From NCBI GenBank assembly GCA_006384855.1, contig VCJN01001548.1, forward strand, positions 1 to 64,000: a stretch of DNA of 64,000 nt, in the 5' to 3' direction. Positions 57,232 through 64,000 of this stretch are shown one piece after another (the stretch's first letter is position 1; every line of letters starts with the position of its first letter). A program made the position numbers and the translations under genes. Below the pieces are notes generated by a model, which saw only the letters and a program-made list of their open reading frames with translations, was not told where the DNA came from and searched no databases. The stretch is from Tetraselmis striata. Its lineage: Eukaryota > Chlorophyta > Chlorodendrophyceae > Chlorodendrales > Chlorodendraceae.

Positions 57232-57814
57232 TCGCTAGTAAGGATTTTTAGTAGTAGCGCCGCAGACATAGTGACTGGTCGCTAGATGAGACCTACGGTA
57301 CGAGTACCATCCCCGCCGTAGGTAAGCGCGCCCCCCCCCCCCCCCCCCCCAAAAGCGCCGGTTACCTCTATCATTGTTACTACAGGCGTCAAATAAGGTA
57401 ATGAACGGGTGGATCTTTATCCGTGCGCAGGCTGCACGCTGCCTGCATGTCGCCAAACCGATTACTGCCCTGTAGTGGGCATATATCCTCATCCCGGGTT
57501 GTTCAACCCCCGTCTTTATGGTAAATATCATGTGTTTGGGATTTATATCTCTATCTCATAGCGTAGTCGTTACTTTTTCATATTACAATATAGTCGCTAT
57601 ATCTGGACACCCCGACCGGCCGACCCTGCCTTGACGTCGCAGACCTGCTGTTACCAGCACGCCGTCAGCCATCAGGACAGGTTTCCAGTATCTGGTACAG
57701 TACTCTAGAGGTCTGCAACCCGCCCTGACTGGCCGGGCGCGGGCGCCGCACAGCCATAGTAGTGGCCAGTCGCTCAGAGCCCCAGACCCCCCTCTGGACA
57801 GGAGCGCACTGCGA

Positions 57815-57900
57815 AAAACCCCCATATCACCCCCAAGGGTACTTTGGGGGACCAAAACCCCTCCTGCCCCGGCAGGCATATACTACATAAAAAACAACCC
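57815..57900 (+). repeat. Dispersed repeat family 2, copy 2
   Basis: It matches 31868-31960 in the same orientation and ends with CATATACTACATAA-type text. A C run of 21 bp lies upstream at 57330-57350. Confidence 0.55.
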
Positions 57901-58105
57901 GGTCCTCATCTTCCCTCGTGAACTAGCTGCCCCTACCAGTGGCACAATGAATGCGGTGGCGTTTGGTGGACATGTACACATTTAAATCTAGCATTGGTGA
58001 AATGCTACATCTTGCCGGATGTGAATGCGCTGCATCGCATCCATGCGGTATGCTTCTAGGGTTACATAGGGTATTTATGTGCCCTACGCTGCAAAAATGC
58101 GCGGT

Positions 58106-58340
58106 GATAAAATTAAGTTAAGTTCGCCCAGGGTCTTGGGCCGAAGATGCCCCAGCACTTGACCTCGTGCGCCAATTGCAGTCGTAGGTCTGGGATCGCT
58201 ATTAGATCGTTGCCTCATTCAAACCCCGAAGGGCAGACCGTTGCATCACCCGGGTAAACCGAGGACGCGGGCCCGGACGTTATTGCCCTGAAATGCCGGG
58301 AATGATCTGGGGACCTCCTGAGTAGGAGAGACCACCGCTC
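58106..58340 (-). repeat. Dispersed SINE/LINE-tail-like repeat, copy 2
   Basis: It is a counterpart of 30364-30600 at roughly three-quarters identity by eye, including GCCCCAGCACTTGACCTC and GCAGTCGTAGGTCTGGGA. The tandem tail at its left end is degenerate (AAATTAAGTTAAG). Confidence 0.55.
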
Positions 58341-59308
58341 TAACGAAAGTGCGGTCATGTTGCGGGTATCTTGCGTCGCGAGCCCATGGCCATAGCCGCG
58401 CTTGGCGTATACGCTTCAAAAATCAGCAATACCCGCACAATATTGCGCGCTGGGAAAACGAAAATTGCCGATTTAGGGTTTTAAATCCTAAGACCGTGCA
58501 GTCCATAAGGTGATAGTGTGGCTGTAAACTGTGTGTGGTACTGTTACTTAGCCGCACCCGCACCCGTGCCCGCTAAGTCCGCGCAGAGTCAGTGCACCGT
58601 GGTCCGCGCGCGGCGGGGTTGCTTCACCACAAGGAAATGTGCCTACGGTGATCGAACCTGCGCCGAGAGGGCGCACGTGTACGGGGAGCGCCGCTTAATC
58701 GCTCAGGCCGCAGCCTAAAAGTAACAATGACGCTTTGTTTTGTTCATATACCCGGTACTGAACGGTTCGCTGCACCGCGTGAGGCACCGATTTGAAGTTG
58801 AGCTGTTAAACCCCGTTTCTGTAGTGTACGAGTACTTGTGTGAATATATGCATAGCACCGCCACACCTGCCGTATTTGTCGCGCACATAATTCACATGTG
58901 CTATTATGTTCTAAGCAAGCATTTTGTAAGGATATAACATATGTACTCACTATATGTGTAAGTTGATATACAGCCTTCAAGCGACCATTCCTAGTTAAGC
59001 ACTACGCAGCATGCATGATGTCAACCAAGTCTTTGTTCGCACGATCCCTACTAGGCATGGTAGCACCTAGGTAACCATCTTCCACAGGGTGTACTACCCT
59101 GACACTGCAAATACCCCGTGAAGTATCGATGTGACATAGTTGCTCTTAGTTTTCGCTGCTCTCGGCTTGGGTGCATGTTGCTGGGGCCCTCAAACTCCTG
59201 CTGCAGCGGACTTGTCTGGCCGCGCTTCGTAGCGCACTTGTCAAGGGGCGGGCTCACGCGCTGATGAAGTACTCCCCCCCCCCCCCCCTCTCCCGTCATG
59301 TTTCTCAG
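58341..59308. other. Gap upstream of TIR exons; expected first exon not seen
   Basis: In none of the three forward frames did I find the F-I/L-S-Y-R/S type beginning of a TIR domain. A C run at 59275-59288 and a pyrimidine-rich tract lead into the 3' splice site at 59307-59308. The gap therefore appears to be intron or 5' flank. Confidence 0.5.
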
Positions 59309-62300
59309 GACTGCAGCCCGGGCTTCACGTACTGGGCTGACTTCCTGGACCTGGCGGCGCGTGGGCCGGTGCCCTGGCGGCAGGAAATATTTGAGGGCGT
59401 GCAGCGCTGCGCCAAGTTTGTGGCCATCATTGACTCCGCCTACCTGCAAAGCTACAACTGCTTGCAGGTGCGAAAATGTCGAACTCTCGAGTCTCCTTGC
59501 CATGGCCGGGCGGGTCTTGACGTCTCGACCCCGCCAGGTTCCGCGGCACTGTCCCCACCCCGCGATCGATCGATCAGCGCGCTGCACCTCACAGATTTAT
59601 CCCAAGGTTTGAAATACTCATATCCTGATTGATTGTGCGTACTGCTGGCGCCGCCTCGAGCGCCCCGTGATTGGCAGCTCCGCGCGATGTGCACTTGGCA
59701 TACAGCTGTGTGCCGCACACCCTTGAGTGCATCTGACACAGACGACGCTCCTCCAGGCTCGCCCCGCTAGTGCCAATCTCGTGATAATCGAATGGAGAGC
59801 TGGGACTGCTGACAGCAACTATGTAGCATTGGGCAGCTTCTGTCATGTCTCCCGCAATTGATCACCCGCTGTTTTTTTCCGTGCAGGAGCTCTACTGCGC
59901 CATTGTCACCAAGAAGCCCATCATTCCAATCCTTCTCGATGATGTATGGGCTCCCACCTTGCCCACTTCCCACCCTGGCCGTGCGTTTCCTCCAGCATGG
60001 CCGGCAAGGGCAGTCTTGCAGGAGTGCTTCCCACTTTGCCAGCGTCATGTTTACCAACTGCAATCTGCGTCAATGTGTCGCCAGGCTGCCATGAGGCTCC
60101 TCACCCATCCACAGGCCGCAAACGTGGCTTGGGATGCGCCTGATAGCCAAGAGCTGCGGAAACACGAGGTGCGGCTTGATCAGCTCTGCTGCTCGTGAAT
60201 TGTATACAGCCTGTCAAGGGAATGCGATGCCCCCCATCTTTGCAGTGCTCGGTAATTCCAATTGTTCACAGCTGCACTTGGCTGGACGGTGCTGCAGGGA
60301 TCAGACATCTTCAATGGTGACCTTTTCACGAAAGAGACCCTGAGGGAGATCTATGAGCACCTGTCCAACATAAACTTCTGCTGCTACCGGAAGTTCGATG
60401 TAGAGGTCATGGGTGACGGGACATGCCTGAGGAACGTGCATCAGTTTGTGGCGCGCGACATCCCCTATCTCAAGGTGCCCCCCCATCCACCCCTCACCCC
60501 TTGCAATGCCGTGTTGGTCGATGCCAATCCGCGTTTGCTGACTCCATGCTCATCGTCTTGCGTGCATGCTTGTTGGACACCCCCAGGAGCATTCTGAAAT
60601 CACACAGAGAGCCCTTCGTTGGATTGCCCATGGCAAGCGCAGTACAGCGAGCTTGCTGCTCCAGGGGGACGACATTCAGAAGTGGTCCATCTGGAAAGAA
60701 CAAGCCCTGAAGTATAAGCAGGAGCCAGAGCCTTCGCCTCTACTGATAGAGTTCATCAAGGCGTCGCGCCGCTACTCTACAACCCGTCGCCGCATGCTGA
60801 CTGCTTCAGCTGTGGTGATGACCCTGCTGATTATGGTTGGGGCTGTGTGCTCTGGTGTCATGGCGGTTATTGCTGCAGGGCACGCAAGCAGGGCGGACCA
60901 GAAGAGTGTAGAGGCAAGTGTTGCCCAGATGTTGGCTGAGGATCAGCGAGCCATAGCGGAGGAACAGAAGCTCAATGCAGAGCGTGAAGCAGCCAAGGCC
61001 CTCCTGGAGTCGGAGAGATCCAAGCTGCTGAGCCGCCGCACGGCAGCAAGCTCCCTGCTCTCTGTGATAGGCACACACATCAGCGGGTCGTGGGCCAATG
61101 AGGACGTGAAGCTGATGAACGTGGTGCTGTCCAACTTCACGGGGGAGCAGATGGAGGCGACTGAGGCGGCCGCAGCCTCCAAGTTGCTGGACATGACCAA
61201 GCTTCAATTCATTTCCAGAGGGGTCAGGCAGCCCCCTTCCCCCTGCGTGTCCCCAACTCCATCACTCCATGCGGCGCTTGTCTCCTGGGTTATGTGGTAT
61301 CTGTGATAGTACTCATGCCAAATAGACAGAGAAATAGAGCGAGCCACCATAGACTGTGTGGAAACTGCCCCTTTGACCTGTTGCTCCTTCCCGCGCCCCC
61401 TAAATCTTTTCTGTCCTGACACGGCGTAGGTGCTCAACTATGGTCATACTCATGTCCCTCACACGCTCTCCTGGAGCAAAACTACCCAACGCCTGGTCAC
61501 CCTGAGCGACGACGCCTTGATGAGCCTCGAGGCGGATAGCTACACGCCCCTGGTGCTGGCCCGGTTCCAGGGTGTGGAGGGCGCCAACGTAACCACGTCA
61601 GCCATCAGCAAGGATCACGCCATGCTGGCTGTGGGCGTGGAGAGCAGTGTGGTTGTGATGGACATCAGGGACATGGCGCGGCCAACACCGCACGCCGTCC
61701 TGCGCGCGTCTTCTGCGGAGGTCACTACTCTCGCGTGGGCCGGTGACCGCAGCCTCCTGGCAGTGGGCAGTGCAGATAGCCTGCTGCGCCTGTGGCGGTA
61801 CGACTCGGCTACGGGGAGCTTTGGCGCAGGGCCAGCAGCAGTGCTCCCCCGCCAAAAAAGCCGCATCTCATGCGCAACATTCTCCGACCCGCTCGCGTTA
61901 TTTGCGGTTGGGACTGTGCATGGCGTTGTGTCCAGTTTTGAGGTGCGCTTTGATGAAAACGGGACACTTGTGGCTGCGCCTACTGGCTACGGGACAGGGT
62001 CCGTCTACGGCGGAGTCGGCCGCATAACCGCACTTGCCTTCTCCTCCGCTGTCGTTTCCGCCAGCTCACAGGACGGAAGGGACTTCCTGGCGGTGGGGGG
62101 CGAGGACGGGGGTGTGAAGCTCTACTCCGTGCGGTATTTGGACTGGTTAATGTTCCACAATTTCAATTACATGGTGATTGCAGGCCACAGTGGCGCCGTG
62201 ACGACGCTGATGTGGTCTCCTGACAACTCCCGCCTGGCCACCGGCGGTGCGGACGGCGCGGTGCTTGTCTGGGCCAGCGACATCGGCTTTGAGCTCCCTC

Positions 62301-64000
62301 AGGCGGTGCTCGACCTTGGCGACGCCGGCATCACTTCCCTGACATGGGGGTTATCACCAGCTCTGGGCGAGCAGCTGCTGGCAGCCACTTCCGACGGGCG
62401 GATCCATCCTTGGGTGGCAGGCCGCGACTCACTGCCACTGCGGGAGGTGCCAGTGATGCAGGGCGCACTGAGTGAGGCGGTCAAGATTGCGGCGCTGGAT
62501 TACACTATGCCGGGCTATTCCTGGTCTCTCTATAACAGAGGGGGGGATCGTGTGGGGCAGAATTCTGGCAACGTTGTCAGTTTTGGCGTCCCTGGTGCGC
62601 CTGAAGCTGCCCCACTCACGCCTGTATCTGTCAACGTGGTGGCGTGGTCCCCAGACGGGGCGCTGCTAGCGGTGGCTGGGGACGACGGGCATGTTGCCAT
62701 CATCTCCAACGCCGACGTGGCGGGAGGCATGGATCCTAGCCAGGCGCCTCCCTCAGGGCCGGTCGCACCGCTCGTCACCCTGCCAGCCCACACCGGCGCG
62801 GTCACTGCCCTGGCATGGTGTCCCAAGAGTCGGCTGCTGGCCTCTGGTGGTGCGGACGGCTTGCTGGCGGTGCTGGATCCGATGGCCAATGCCACAGACG
62901 CGCCGCCGCTATTATTGCAAGAGCAAGTCGGCGGCGTGACGTCTGCAGCCTGGTGGCCGACCCCTGTCGACGTGGCGGGCTCGTTGAGGAGACACGTGCT
63001 GGCCTCTGCGGCTGCGGATGGCATGGTGCACATGTGTCGCCTGCATATTGACATGGCAAGCCGCGCTACAACAGTCACGGACACTGTGCGTCTATGGGAG
63101 GGAGGCGCCGTGAGCTCGGTGGCCTACGCGCCCAGCGGCGCGAGGCTACTCAGCGGGCATGAGGATGGCGCCATTCGCGTTTGGAAGGTGGACACGGAGA
63201 CGGGCATGGTGGCGCAGTCAGCCGAGCCAGCGCAGGTGCTGTGGCATGCGGGCGGCAGCCCAGTGATGGGGTTGTCGTTTGCCACCAACCTTATGGCATC
63301 TATCAATGCCGCCAATGCGGTGCAGCTATGGGATGCGGCTCCAGGAGATGCGCCGACAAGGCTGCTACAGGTGACGCCTCCCGTCCCACGGCCTGTGCGC
63401 AATCATCCAAAGAATCCATCAGCATGTCATCATGTGCAGATACAGCATGACACAGACTTGCGATGTCTTGCTGAGAATACCGGCGGTGGGCAGAGGTTTC
63501 AAGAGAATAAAAATTCTCAACGGTGATGTGCTGAGAGCGCCCGGTTGCAAACGCAACAAAGCTATCGTTAAAGGAATCGTTAAAGCCCGATTGGTTGCAT
63601 CGCTGAGACCCCTAGAAGTTGTTATGTCATTGGCACGCTTTGTGTGGCGAACAGTGGCATGTAGTCATGGACCTGCCATTTCCGAGGCAGATTGATTGGC
63701 ATCTTTCAAATCTTGGCCCTAAACCTACCGACCCATACCACTGGACGCCAATATTACATCAGCAGCTTTCACAACACGTCATACCAAAGCGCTATTTGCT
63801 CCGAAACCAACTATCTCGAACGCCTTGCTTGGACCCACCATACCACCTCTGATGTCCCGATACCTTGCGGGGGCTGTCAAACACCAGGCACTGATCATGA
63901 AGATGCGGGTGCGGACATGCAGGTCCTGGACAGCTTTTCCATTCACACCCCCGGCACGGACGTGGCGCTGGCTCCCGACGGCCACTCTCTGGTTGCGGCC
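59309..64000 (+). CDS. TIR - membrane helix - coiled coil - WD40 protein, partial
   Basis: Exons are placed at 59309-59467, 59887-59943, 60085-60168 (start could be 60115), 60298-60474, 60587-61222, 61430-63370 and 63923 onward, all phase 0; about 1,044 residues are visible and both ends are missing. Exons 1-2 form the later part of a TIR domain: VPWRQEIFEGVQRCAKFVAI, then SAYLQSYNCLQ|ELYCAIVTKKPIIPILLDD, with the Glu of the C-x-x-EL motif as first codon of exon 2. TIR domains with this Glu cleave NAD+ in plants, animals and bacteria. Exon 5 begins EHSEITQRALRWIAHGKRST and contains EPEPSPLLIEFIKASRR, very like the linker of bacterial TIR-WD40 proteins; then come a membrane helix (SAVVMTLLIMVGAVCSGVMA) and a coiled coil. 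Exon 6 holds about eleven WD-like repeats (for example TTLMWSPDNSRLATGGADGA) and exon 7 continues them. A membrane-anchored sensor with an NAD-cleaving head is the likely reading. Confidence 0.8.

Noticed and set aside
58518..58937. Small open frames as the missing first TIR exon
   Set aside because: Neither frame has the expected F-I-S-Y type strand or a donor leading into the phase-0 acceptor at 59308.

Overview
The window looks like nuclear DNA of a GC-rich green alga (Chlorophyta, probably a chlorophycean or volvocalean relative). I infer this from genes split by many short GT-AG introns, GC-rich third codon positions in exons, a TGTAA polyadenylation word after one gene, an interstitial telomere-type repeat, DIRS-type tyrosine-recombinase retroelements, and very frequent runs of G or C. 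I found no rRNA, no intact tRNA, no CRISPR array and no bacterial operon.

Three genes can be supported. (1) Positions 16613-26833, plus strand: about 13 exons for a membrane protein of about 1,170 residues, with two C2-like segments, a long unassigned middle part and two C-terminal membrane helices. (2) Positions 30180-27998, minus strand, converging on gene 1: six exons for an SRPBCC/START-like lipid-binding protein of about 294 residues. (3) Position 59309 to beyond the right edge, plus strand: a TIR domain, a linker, a membrane helix, a coiled coil and a long WD40 region. In domain order and linker sequence gene 3 resembles bacterial TIR-WD40 proteins, but it is divided by phase-0 spliceosomal introns. 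It is the most interesting object here.

The rest is mostly decayed mobile DNA. Positions 1-2649 and 53480-56200 are two copies of a compact element with a gag-like ORF and a tyrosine recombinase but no visible reverse transcriptase. Positions 13442-15667 are a third, apparently non-coding relative flanked by the same kind of terminal direct repeats. Positions 4890-12325 hold a ruined DIRS element (reverse transcriptase, RNase H, downstream module, tyrosine recombinase). Positions 33288-39513 are a DNA transposon with long inverted repeats, a dead DDE transposase and an embedded DIRS recombinase fragment. Positions 40988-45990 are dominated by tandem arrays lying between two related hairpins. 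Positions 46566-48823 are a frameshifted non-LTR retrotransposon with a restriction-like endonuclease region. Positions 49400-51760 contain another retroelement fragment.

The genes show no obvious shared pathway. The mobile DNA just upstream of gene 3 may separate its visible TIR exons from the exon that should encode the start of the TIR fold. Exon boundaries were placed by eye from splice signals and reading frame, so individual edges may be off by a few bases.
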